DNA of 64,000 nucleotides. Source: Micromonospora halophytica. Its GTDB lineage: Bacteria; Actinomycetota; Actinomycetes; Mycobacteriales; Micromonosporaceae. Of this stretch, positions 54,877 through 62,066 are shown in pieces. The DNA lies in contig NZ_FMDN01000023.1 in the NCBI RefSeq assembly GCF_900090245.1, positions 29,706 through 93,705 on the forward strand. Direction: 5' to 3'. Numbering within the stretch: the stretch's first letter is position 1; each line of letters begins with the position of its first letter. The notes under the pieces were generated by a model that had not been told where the DNA came from, ran no database searches, and saw only the letters and a list, made by a program, of their open reading frames with translations. The translations under genes and the position numbers were made by a program.

Positions 54877-55911
54877 ATGATCATCGAGAACGTGGCGTTC
54901 CCCGGCGGTCGGCACTGCGAGACCACCACGCTCGGCGCCCTGCTGCGCCACGAGGGCGTCGACCTGTCCGAGCCCATGCTGTTCGGTCTCGGCGAAGGAC
55001 TGGGCTTCGTCTACTGGGACGCCAAGAGCATGGACTTTCCATTCCTCGGCGGCCGGACCAAGCCGACCGCGATCATCCGGACCGTGGCCGACCGGCTGGG
55101 CCTGACCCTGCGCATCGAGGAGACCGCCTCACCCCGTAAGGCCTGGCGCAATGTCGTCGCCGCCCTCGCCGCCGGACAGCCGGTCGGTCTGCAGCTGGAC
55201 TCCTACCACCTGGACTACTTCACCACGAAGGTCCACTTCGGGGGCCATTTCGTCGCGATGTACGGCTACGACGACACCCACGCGTACCTGATCGACACCG
55301 TCCAGCAGGGCGGCACCGTGACGACGACGCTGCCGAGTTTGGAACGAGCCCGCAACGAACGCGGACCGATGACCGCCCGCAACCTGTCGTACACCATCGC
55401 CGGCCCCACCGGCCGGCGGCCCGATCTGGGCGACGCGATCCGGACGGCCATCGGCAACAACGCGCACACCTTCCTCAACCCACCCATCGCCAACCTCGGT
55501 CACCGTGGCATCGGCAAGGCGGCCCGACAGGTGACGCGGTGGTTCGAGCGCGCAGGGGATCCGTCCCGCGACCTCCCGCTGGCCGCGGCGCTGATGGAAC
55601 GCGGCGGGACCGGCGGCGCCCTGTTCCGCGCCATGTACCGCGACTTCCTCGCCGAATGCGCCACGATCGTCGACGACGACAACCTCCGCCTCGGTCACCA
55701 GCTGTACGCCGAGATCGCCCCGTTGTGGACCGAGGTCTCCCAGCACATCGTGACCGCCGGAGAAACCGGCCACCCCGACCACCTGACCCGCGCTGCGGCA
55801 ATCCTCACCGAACTCGCGGACCGAGAACGCCACGCCATGCAAGTCCTGGCCGGCATCCTCACCCCGTCTGCACCCTCGAGGTCAGCGGAGTCCGAGTGTG
55901 ACGGCTCCTGA
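54877..55911 (+). CDS. BtrH N-terminal domain / DUF4872 protein
   Basis: 344 residues. The N-terminal half resembles the BtrH N-terminal domain (HCETTTLGALLRHEGVDLSE with Cys/Glu, MLFGLGEGLGFVYW, VGLQLDSYHLDYF, HFGGHFVAMYGYDD with a catalytic-type His and Asp), a papain-like fold related to C39 peptidases; the rest matches DUF4872. BtrH transfers an acyl group in butirosin biosynthesis; other members are of unknown role. ATG follows AGGAGA. Its last 30 bases overlap the convergent gene at 55882. Confidence 0.85.
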   Translation: MIIENVAFPGGRHCETTTLGALLRHEGVDLSEPMLFGLGEGLGFVYWDAKSMDFPFLGGRTKPTAIIRTVADRLGLTLRIEETASPRKAWRNVVAALAAGQPVGLQLDSYHLDYFTTKVHFGGHFVAMYGYDDTHAYLIDTVQQGGTVTTTLPSLERARNERGPMTARNLSYTIAGPTGRRPDLGDAIRTAIGNNAHTFLNPPIANLGHRGIGKAARQVTRWFERAGDPSRDLPLAAALMERGGTGGALFRAMYRDFLAECATIVDDDNLRLGHQLYAEIAPLWTEVSQHIVTAGETGHPDHLTRAAAILTELADRERHAMQVLAGILTPSAPSRSAESECDGS

Positions 55912-56691
55912 GGTGCCGTCACGGTAGGTCACCTCGGCTTCGACACCGTCTGTGACCGCGTCCTCGAACTCGTCGCCGGGAAACCAGAGTGCGAAGTGAC
56001 CCCCGGAGACTGTGGCCTCTACCGGGCCATGCTCTGCGCTTGCCCAGGTCACCCCGACCACGTCGGAGCCGGCGTGCCCGACGGCCACCGATACGGTGCC
56101 GTCGGCGACGGTCCCCGCGCCGAAGTCGGTCGCGCGCACCTCGCGCGGAGCCGGCTCGGTGAAGTCGTCCGGCTCGCCGATCGAGCCGACCCAGGCGTCG
56201 GAGAAGAGGCCGAGCCTGTCGTTGGTCAGGCACATGGCCGAGAAGCCCTCGTCGCCGGCCAGGACCACCATCGTCCAGTCGCCGCGCTGCTCGGACACGG
56301 CGGCCCGGGCGGTCGCCAACTGCCGGTTGGCGCTGTGGAGATGGCCCTTCTGCTGTTCACGACAGGATTCCGCGGCCTTCGCAGCCGCCTTGGGGGCCAT
56401 CGTGGCCGGGCTGGGGGTCCAGCTGGCGAAGGCCTGGTCGTTGTCGGAGAGGGGCAGGAGGGCCCCGGCAGCGACCGCAACCGCGATGGTGCCGCAGGCG
56501 AGGACCAGCCATCGGGTGCGTCGTGGCTCGGCCGGCCTGGCCCCGGACGGTCGGGGTGGTCTGCCGGACTCCGGATCGGTCGCGAGGATTCGGGCGAGGT
56601 CGGCCTGCGCGCGAGGGCTCCGGGGGTCGGCCTCACGGTCGGCAGGGTCGAGCGAGCGCAGGCTGCTCAGGGCGGCGTCGTGACGCTTCAT
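55882..56691 (-). CDS. Membrane-anchored protein coupled to ECF sigma factor
   Basis: 269 residues: a cytoplasmic N-terminal region of about 58 residues rich in Asp and Arg (SLRSLDPADREADPRSPRAQ), one membrane helix (about 60-80, WLVLACGTIAVAVAAGALL) and an extracytoplasmic domain of about 190 residues. This layout and its ATGA overlap with the sigma gene suggest a sigma regulator, yet no zinc-binding anti-sigma motif (HxxxCxxC) is present. The outer domain is unrecognised. It could be an anti-sigma factor of a different type or a target. Confidence 0.75.
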   Translation of the reverse strand: MKRHDAALSSLRSLDPADREADPRSPRAQADLARILATDPESGRPPRPSGARPAEPRRTRWLVLACGTIAVAVAAGALLPLSDNDQAFASWTPSPATMAPKAAAKAAESCREQQKGHLHSANRQLATARAAVSEQRGDWTMVVLAGDEGFSAMCLTNDRLGLFSDAWVGSIGEPDDFTEPAPREVRATDFGAGTVADGTVSVAVGHAGSDVVGVTWASAEHGPVEATVSGGHFALWFPGDEFEDAVTDGVEAEVTYRDGTSGAVTLGLR

Positions 56692-57251
56692 GACGTGATC
56701 CCTTCGGGGAGGTTCGCCGGCGTGGGCAGGGATGGCGGAAGGTGGCCGGTGTGGAGTCTGAGGGCCCGTCGTGCCTTACTGAGGCGCAGCCGGAACGCGA
56801 CGGACGAGATGTCGAGCACGCGGGCCGCTTGCGGTGCGGTGAGTCCTTCGAAGACGCTCAGGGCGAGGGCTTCCTGGTGCACGTCGGAGAGCCGTCGCCA
56901 GGCGTGGGCGAGATCGACCTGGTGGGCGATCACCTCGGTGTCGAGGTGTGCCACTGCCGCCGTCGGAGCCTCTGCGAGGCGGACCCGCAGCGCACGCTGA
57001 CGGCTGGCTCCACGCACGGTGTTGAGGATCACGCCGCGTGCGATACCGAAGAGCCACGCGCGCGCGTCCCCGGTCTGGTCCGGCAGGTCGTCGAGCCGAC
57101 GCCAGGCAACCAGGAACGCGTCCGCAGCCACATCCTCGGCCTGCGTCGGATGGACCCGGCGCTGGATGAACCGGAGGAGGTCGGCGTACGTGGCTTCGTA
57201 CAGTCGAGTGAACCGGGCTTCGCGCTCCGGGACGTGGCGCTGCTCGCTCAT
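56688..57251 (-). CDS. ECF-type RNA polymerase sigma factor
   Basis: 187 residues. Region 2: FTRLYEATYADLLRFIQRRV, then AEDVAADAFLVAWRRLDDLP and ARAWLFGIARGVI; region 4: DVHQEALALSVFEGLTAPQA followed by ARVLDISSVAFRLRLSKARR. This is a typical short ECF sigma factor directing extracytoplasmic-stress or development genes. ATG 57251 is preceded by a weak ACAGG. It overlaps the following membrane gene by four bases. It is divergent from the tRNA-like element and its gene, with a 96-base spacer. Confidence 0.9.
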   Translation of the reverse strand: MSEQRHVPEREARFTRLYEATYADLLRFIQRRVHPTQAEDVAADAFLVAWRRLDDLPDQTGDARAWLFGIARGVILNTVRGASRQRALRVRLAEAPTAAVAHLDTEVIAHQVDLAHAWRRLSDVHQEALALSVFEGLTAPQAARVLDISSVAFRLRLSKARRALRLHTGHLPPSLPTPANLPEGITS

Positions 57252-57331
57252 GACCTGTACCTGTCCGGCATGCAGACGAGTGTGTCTCTGCCGCGGCGAG
57301 ATCTCGGCTGCGGGGGCGCCGGAGGCCTGCG

Positions 57332-57337
57332 TACAGT
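57332..57337 (+). promoter_or_regulatory. Putative -10 box (TACAGT) before tRNA-like element
   Basis: TACAGT fits the actinobacterial TANNNT pattern and ends 10 bases before the first base of the cloverleaf at 57348, so transcription would begin at or just before the RNA. No convincing -35 was found, which is common in actinobacteria. Confidence 0.45.
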
Positions 57338-57347
57338 GTCGCGGCAT

Positions 57348-57420
57348 CAGCGTGTAGCTCAGTGAGGAGAGCACCGGGCGGCAATCCCGGATGGCGCGGG
57401 GGCGGGACCCGCCACGCTGG
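57348..57420 (+). ncRNA. tRNA-like cloverleaf upstream of a protein gene
   Basis: All stems of a tRNA are present at exact spacing. Acceptor CAGCGTG (57348-57354) pairs with CACGCTG (57413-57419), 7/7. TA at positions 8-9. D-stem GCTC/GAGC (57357-57360, 57369-57372) with loop AGTGAGGA, keeping A14, GG18-19 and A21. Anticodon stem CCGGG/CCCGG (57374-57378, 57386-57390) with 7-base loop CGGCAAT. Variable loop of five. T-stem GCGGG/CCCGC (57396-57400, 57408-57412) with 7-base loop. Base 57420 is in the discriminator place; no CCA. Odd points: position 33 is G, not U, and the T-loop GGCGGGA lacks TTCNANN. The anticodon place reads GCA (Cys). It is unlikely to be a normal elongator tRNA. Confidence 0.75.
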
Positions 57421-57421
57421 C

Positions 57422-59689
57422 GTGAGCGACAACGAGATCGGCGTCGGCGCGGCGTACGCCCTGGGCCAGCTGGCGCGTGCCCTGACGACCGCCCGGACGC
57501 ACGAGGACGCGGCCACCCGCCAGCGGGCCGAGCTGAGGGTACGCCGCTGGCAGCAGGTCGTGGGCGGGATGGCCGGGGGAGGGCTGGACATCGGTTCGCG
57601 TACCCCGGTGAAGGGCTTGCCGGCGTGGGTGACGCCGGAGGTGCTCCACGGCGGGTTCGCGACCGGCGAGCCGGCGGCAGGTGGTCCGCTGCGCCCGGAC
57701 GAGATCGATCGGGCGCAGCGACTGGGCCTGCCGGCCGACCGCCGGGCGCTGTTCTGGTCCTGGTTGACCGACGCGGGACTGGCGGAGCTGGGCGAGCTGC
57801 TCGACAGCGGCCGCTACCGGCTGGAGTACGCCGAGGAGGCGGCGCTGCCGGTGGTGGCGTGGCTGCTGCGCGCCGGCGACCGGGACGCGGCCCTGGGCAT
57901 CCTGGAGGAGATCGCGCCATTGGCCGACCGGCTGCGGCTCACCCCGGCTCCCAGCGATCAGCAGGCCGGCGACCCGGACGTCGTGTACCGGCAGACGGCG
58001 GGGGACGTGCGCCGGACCCTCGAGCAGCGGCAGCCGAACGCGCAGATCGAGACGATGCGCGAGGCGCTGACGGTGTGGAATCCGTTCGCCGACGAGTTGC
58101 TGTCCCTGTGGTGCGAGACCATCGACGGCGGCAGGATCGGCGCGATGACGCCGGACGGCTGGTTGCCGCGAGCCGAGCAACTGCTGGCCCGCTACCAGCA
58201 TCTCGCCGTCGAGCACACGCGCTGCACCAAGCATCGCGACCCGAGGGGCAGCATCGGCGTACTGCGAACGGCGCTGGAGCGACGCGTGGCCGGAACGGAG
58301 CTGACGGCGCGTGAGCGCGGCCTGGTCGGGAGCATGGTGGAGGCGATGCTGCGCAAGCGCGGCCGTCCGGGCAGCGCCGAACACACCGCGGTACGCCAGC
58401 AGCAGGCCCACGAGGCGGCGCTGCCCCGCCACCATCAGCTCGCGCAGCTGGTCGCGACCCGGCTGGCCGGCCTACCCCAGGACAGTGGTATCAGCGACGT
58501 CGATCACCTGCTGCGCCCGGTCGATGCCGAGGAGGCCCACCTCTCCGGCGGGGCGGTGGGTTGGCCGGTGCCCCGTCCGATCGCCCGAGTGGTCGCCCGC
58601 GCTGCCGCCGGAACCCCGGAGCAGCTGATCGACCGCGGCGTCATCGTCTCGGTGGAGGTGCTGGCGCAGCTCACCCCGCGGCTGGCCGCGGCGACCGCCG
58701 CCTCGGCCTACCCGGATCCGGCGCTGCGCGTCCTGATGGACGCCACGTACCGGGCTTTTCGTCATCGCCGCTCGTTGTTGCTGCTGAACCTGGAGCACCA
58801 GGTCCGCCTGGCCGAGCTGCCGTGGGTTCAAGCGGTCGCGTCCGCCCGGATCGATACCAGCGACACCCGTGCCCAGGCGCGGCGCACCCTGCTCCGACTG
58901 GCTTCCGCCGCGGTCTGCGGGTTCCCGGCCACGGTGCTGCCCAACCCGCTCGTCGGCGAACTGTCGACGCTGTCGAGGCAGGCGGGCCTGGAGCTGCCGT
59001 GGGTCGAGGAACTCGCGGCCGACATCTTCATGGGCAGGTTCTCGGCGAAGTTCCTCCACGCCGCCACCCTCGCCGGCCGGCGGCTCGCGGGCAGCCTGTA
59101 CGCGCGGTACTACGACATCGACTACCCGGCCATCGCCGTGATCGACGACAACCGGCTGATTCGGCGTGCACGCACCTCGGACGCCTTTGATCGGCTGTGC
59201 CGCGATCGTGCCGGCGCCCCCCGCAAGCGGTCGTGGTTCCAGGTCGCGGCCAACGGGATGGTCATCGAACAGGCGCAGATACTGACCACGCACAACCTGG
59301 CCACGATCGTCGAACTCGGCGTCGACCTGCCCTCGGCGGACCTCGCGAAGCAGTGTGTGGACACCGTGCTGCGGCTGACGGCGCGGATCCACCGCAACCC
59401 GCGGCCGTTGGGTACGGTCAAGAACACCGCGTACGCGTGGCGGCAGATGCTGTTCTTCCTGTCGCTGTCCTCCCGGGAGGAGCAGGCGGCCTTCCCGGTG
59501 TACGTCGAACAGCGGCTGGCCGACCAGCCAGACCATGTGCGGACCCGGCTGGCGCCCGCGGTGACCGGACTGGCGCACGTGACCAGCGGCGGCGGGTTCG
59601 ACCCGGACGGCAAGGCCGGCACCGGCCGAAGGCTGCTCGGCTGGACCACGAGCGACCACTGGATGCTCGACCCGGGACCGCGGGCCTGA
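57422..59689 (+). CDS. Uncharacterised 755-residue actinobacterial protein behind tRNA-like element
   Basis: 755 residues starting at GTG 57422, two bases after the discriminator of the cloverleaf. It has no signal peptide or membrane helix and is mainly helical. Characteristic segments are YALGQLARALTTARTHEDAA, IGSRTPVKGLPAWVTPEVL with GGFATG, RSLLLLNLEHQVRLAELPWV, ADIFMGRFSAKF, VAANGMVIEQAQILTTHNLA and TVKNTAYAWRQMLFFLS. I recall similar long hypothetical proteins in Streptomyces and relatives, but no function. No free Shine-Dalgarno exists: the nearest purine-rich run (GGGGGCGGGA) is inside the T-arm, so RNA folding would probably control translation. A link between the RNA and the protein's job is inferred from this arrangement. 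Confidence 0.85.
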   Translation: MSDNEIGVGAAYALGQLARALTTARTHEDAATRQRAELRVRRWQQVVGGMAGGGLDIGSRTPVKGLPAWVTPEVLHGGFATGEPAAGGPLRPDEIDRAQRLGLPADRRALFWSWLTDAGLAELGELLDSGRYRLEYAEEAALPVVAWLLRAGDRDAALGILEEIAPLADRLRLTPAPSDQQAGDPDVVYRQTAGDVRRTLEQRQPNAQIETMREALTVWNPFADELLSLWCETIDGGRIGAMTPDGWLPRAEQLLARYQHLAVEHTRCTKHRDPRGSIGVLRTALERRVAGTELTARERGLVGSMVEAMLRKRGRPGSAEHTAVRQQQAHEAALPRHHQLAQLVATRLAGLPQDSGISDVDHLLRPVDAEEAHLSGGAVGWPVPRPIARVVARAAAGTPEQLIDRGVIVSVEVLAQLTPRLAAATAASAYPDPALRVLMDATYRAFRHRRSLLLLNLEHQVRLAELPWVQAVASARIDTSDTRAQARRTLLRLASAAVCGFPATVLPNPLVGELSTLSRQAGLELPWVEELAADIFMGRFSAKFLHAATLAGRRLAGSLYARYYDIDYPAIAVIDDNRLIRRARTSDAFDRLCRDRAGAPRKRSWFQVAANGMVIEQAQILTTHNLATIVELGVDLPSADLAKQCVDTVLRLTARIHRNPRPLGTVKNTAYAWRQMLFFLSLSSREEQAAFPVYVEQRLADQPDHVRTRLAPAVTGLAHVTSGGGFDPDGKAGTGRRLLGWTTSDHWMLDPGPRA

Positions 59690-59741
59690 GACGCGGCGGG
59701 GCAGCTGCCAGGGTGGTCGCACCAGCGTGAAGGGGAGGAAG

Positions 59742-60104
59742 ATGCTCGACGTATCGGCCCGCCAGTTCGTCGAGGACGGGCGAGGGCTGTCGCCCGAATC
59801 TCTCGCTGCGGCATTCGACCGCGCGGTCGCCCTGCGCCGAGCGGGTGGCAGAGAGGCGAGCCGAGCGACGAAGCCCTCGGCCGCGGAGAACTCGGAGCTC
59901 GAGCGGGCCGTTCGGTCCGCGTTGCTGCCGAGGGCCGAGGAGCTGAACGCCTTCCGAGACGGGCTGCACGCCGATGCCAAGAGTGCCCTGATGATCGCGG
60001 GTCGCGCGATCCTCAAGGTCGAGCAGTTGTCCGCCGAGCAGTACCACGTGCTCGTCGAGCCGTTCGTCGAGGTCGGCGTCGACGTCCCTGCACATCCCGG
60101 GTGA
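59742..60104 (+). CDS. Small helical protein downstream of the tRNA-like locus
   Basis: 120 residues, starting at ATG 59742 with AGGGGAGG just upstream (GTG 59727 is an alternative). It is predicted mainly helical with mixed charge: RQFVEDGRGLSPESLAAAFD, then ERAVRSALLPRAEELNAFRD and SAEQYHVLVEPFVEVGVDV. No family recognised. It begins 52 bases after the large gene, so the two could share a transcript; whether they work together is unknown. Confidence 0.6.
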   Translation: MLDVSARQFVEDGRGLSPESLAAAFDRAVALRRAGGREASRATKPSAAENSELERAVRSALLPRAEELNAFRDGLHADAKSALMIAGRAILKVEQLSAEQYHVLVEPFVEVGVDVPAHPG

Positions 60105-60237
60105 CAGACATCCGGGAGGCGAGCACCTCTCGCCGTCGCCGTCCGCACCACCGGCCGCCGCACCGCCCTCGGCCCCGCCTGGTCTGATGCCTGGTCCCCG
60201 GTACCGCCACGGTGAGAGCGGCTTGGAGGGGTGCCGC

Positions 60238-60609
60238 TCAGCGCGCCTTCTTCGTCGCCCGCTTGCGGGGCGGTGTCAGAAGGTCGGCGATCGCCGCGAT
60301 CGCGGACGGCACTATGCGGTAGTACGCCCACACGCCGCGCTTGTCGCGCTCGATCAGGCCGGCCTCGGTGAGGATCCGCAGGTGATGACTCACGGTCGGC
60401 TGGGAGAGCCCGAGCGGTGCGGTGAGGTCACTGACGGACACCTCGCCCTCCGGAGCGGACTGGATCAGGCTGAGCAGCCGCAGCCGGGCGGGGTCGGCGA
60501 ACGCCTTCAGCACTCCGGCGAGCCGCTCGGCATCGGCACGTTTGATCGGCTCGCCAGTAAGCGGCGAGATGGCAGGCGGAGCAGTTTTGGCAGTTCCCAC
60601 GGCTCCCAT
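60238..60609 (-). CDS. ArsR family transcriptional regulator
   Basis: 123 residues. The winged HTH is clear: LKAFADPARLRLLSLIQSAP, VSVSDLTAPLGLSQPTVSHH, LRILTEAGLIERDKRGVWAY. The usual metal-binding ELCVCDL motif is replaced by EVSVSDL, so cysteines for arsenite or cadmium at helix 3 are absent; the effector is unlikely to be a metal bound there. ATG 60609 was chosen since the domain starts about 30 residues later; a longer frame begins at 60705. The C-terminus is basic (PPRKRATKKAR). Confidence 0.9.
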   Translation of the reverse strand: MGAVGTAKTAPPAISPLTGEPIKRADAERLAGVLKAFADPARLRLLSLIQSAPEGEVSVSDLTAPLGLSQPTVSHHLRILTEAGLIERDKRGVWAYYRIVPSAIAAIADLLTPPRKRATKKAR

Positions 60610-60756
60610 CGTCGCACCAACACCATCGATTGGCTGGGGGAACCGGAAGCGCGTCGTGGTCAGTTTTGCCGGTGTGGAGCCGTGCTGATGCTTCCCGGCC
60701 GGCACGGCCCCGCCCGGATCACCCCGCCCGAGCCCTCAGGGGCGGGCGGAGTACGC

Positions 60757-60973
60757 CTCGACCCGGCGTACCACGGTTCTCCTCGTCCGCCACGGCCGCG
60801 ACGACCCGCTCACCTCGGCGACCGCGCTACAGCAGTGGCGCCGCTATACTTCCGGACCGTGTAAGTTCCGCTCACTCTCCGGTGGTCATTTCTTCCTGAT
60901 GGAACGCCCCGTGGAGCTTGCCGCAGTGGTCGAGGAAGCGTTCGCCGCGTTGCCGTGGAGGGGAGTCCGATGA
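60757..60973 (+). pseudogene. C-terminal relic of a type II thioesterase
   Basis: About 65 codons preserve the end of an alpha/beta-hydrolase thioesterase of the NRPS/PKS type II kind: DDPLTSATALQQWRRYTSGP, then SLSGGHFFLMERPVEL with the catalytic His of GGHFFL, ending VVEEAFAALP. The N-terminal two thirds, including the GXSXG Ser, are absent and no start exists. Its stop overlaps the EamA start (ATGA). It may mark the edge of a lost biosynthetic cluster. Confidence 0.65.
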
Positions 60974-61992
60974 GCCGCGCCGCCTTACGGGGAAGCGCGC
61001 TGGTGGCGGCGTCTGCGGCGGGCTTCGGGCTGATGCCCGTCTTCGCCCGCTACGCCTACTCGGCCGGCCTCACCGTATCGACACTTCTCTTCCTGCGGTT
61101 CGCGCTCGCCGCCGCGCTGCTCTTCGGCTACCTCGCGATCCGACGCCGGCTGCCCAGGCGCGTCACCGCCCGGCAGGTCGGCGCCCTGCTGTTGCTCGGG
61201 GCGGTGCTGTACGCCCTGCAGTCGCTGTTCTACTTCTCCGCGGTGGAGCACATCTCGCCGGCCCTGGCCGTACTGCTGCTCTACCTGTACCCGGCCTTCG
61301 TGCTGCTGCTGTCGAGTGCCCTCGGCCGGCATCGGCCCCCGCTGGCCGGGGTGGGCGCGATCCTGCTGTCCCTGGCCGGCATGGCGCTGGTGCTGGGTCG
61401 TCCGAGCGCCGCCCTCAGCCTGGTCGGCGTGCTGTACGCGGTCGGCGCCGCTGTGGTCTACGCGATCTACATCGTCGTGGGCGATCGCGCTTCGGCCGGC
61501 TTGCCGCCGATGACCACCAGCGCCTTCGTCGCGCTCTTCGCCGGTACGTCCTTCCTGGTGGTCGGAACCGGCACCGACGCGCTCCGGTTCGGCTTCCCCA
61601 CCAGCGCCTGGCTACCGATCTTCGGCGTCGCCGTCGTCTCCACCGTGGTGGCGATCGGCGCGTTCTTCGCGGGCATGGCCGTGATCGGTCCCACCCGGGC
61701 CTCGATCATGAGCATGGTGGAACCTGTCGTCAGCATCGGCGCGGCCTGGCTGCTGCTCGGCGAGGCGATGACGCCGCTGCAGGTGCTGGGCGGTGCCGTG
61801 GTGCTGGCCGGAGCGATCTGGGGCGTCACCGGGGCCGCAGCCGGCACCCTCGCCGAGCCGGGGGTGCCGGCGCCGCCGGCCTACGGCCCGGGTACGGAAG
61901 GCAACGCGGTCAGGACGCCTGTACGGGCAGTGCCAGCTCCGGCCGACGTTCCGGACCAAGCTCGGCGCAACCCGTCACCAACCGACCGGTAG
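60970..61992 (+). CDS. EamA/DMT family transporter
   Basis: 340 residues with ten membrane helices in two five-helix EamA repeats: ALVAASAAGFGLMPVFARYA at the start, SAVEHISPALAVLLLYLYPA at the end of the first repeat and GPTRASIMSMVEPVVSIGAA in the second. Drug/metabolite transporters of this group export amino acids or other small metabolites. The C-terminal 40 residues are Pro/Ala-rich and cytoplasmic. ATG 60970 follows GGAGGGGAG; it overlaps the thioesterase relic stop, so it was once coupled to that gene. Confidence 0.92.
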   Translation: MSRAALRGSALVAASAAGFGLMPVFARYAYSAGLTVSTLLFLRFALAAALLFGYLAIRRRLPRRVTARQVGALLLLGAVLYALQSLFYFSAVEHISPALAVLLLYLYPAFVLLLSSALGRHRPPLAGVGAILLSLAGMALVLGRPSAALSLVGVLYAVGAAVVYAIYIVVGDRASAGLPPMTTSAFVALFAGTSFLVVGTGTDALRFGFPTSAWLPIFGVAVVSTVVAIGAFFAGMAVIGPTRASIMSMVEPVVSIGAAWLLLGEAMTPLQVLGGAVVLAGAIWGVTGAAAGTLAEPGVPAPPAYGPGTEGNAVRTPVRAVPAPADVPDQARRNPSPTDR

Positions 61993-62004
61993 TGCCCGAG
62001 CGCC

Positions 62005-62037
62005 CTCCGGCCCGGCGGAGCCTCCGCCGGGCCGGAG
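62005..62037. terminator. Bidirectional terminator between EamA and xylanase genes
   Basis: Perfect 16-bp arms CTCCGGCCCGGCGGAG (62005-62020) and CTCCGCCGGGCCGGAG (62022-62037) with a single-base centre. It lies between two convergent genes. Confidence 0.85.
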
Positions 62038-62066
62038 CGTTTGCTGGTCCGGTTGCCGAGACGGTG

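Noticed and set aside
57348..57420. Ordinary tRNA-Cys(GCA)
   Set aside because: Although the cloverleaf is complete and the anticodon place reads GCA, U33 and the T-loop consensus are absent and the sequence does not look like an actinobacterial tRNA-Cys; reported as tRNA-like instead.
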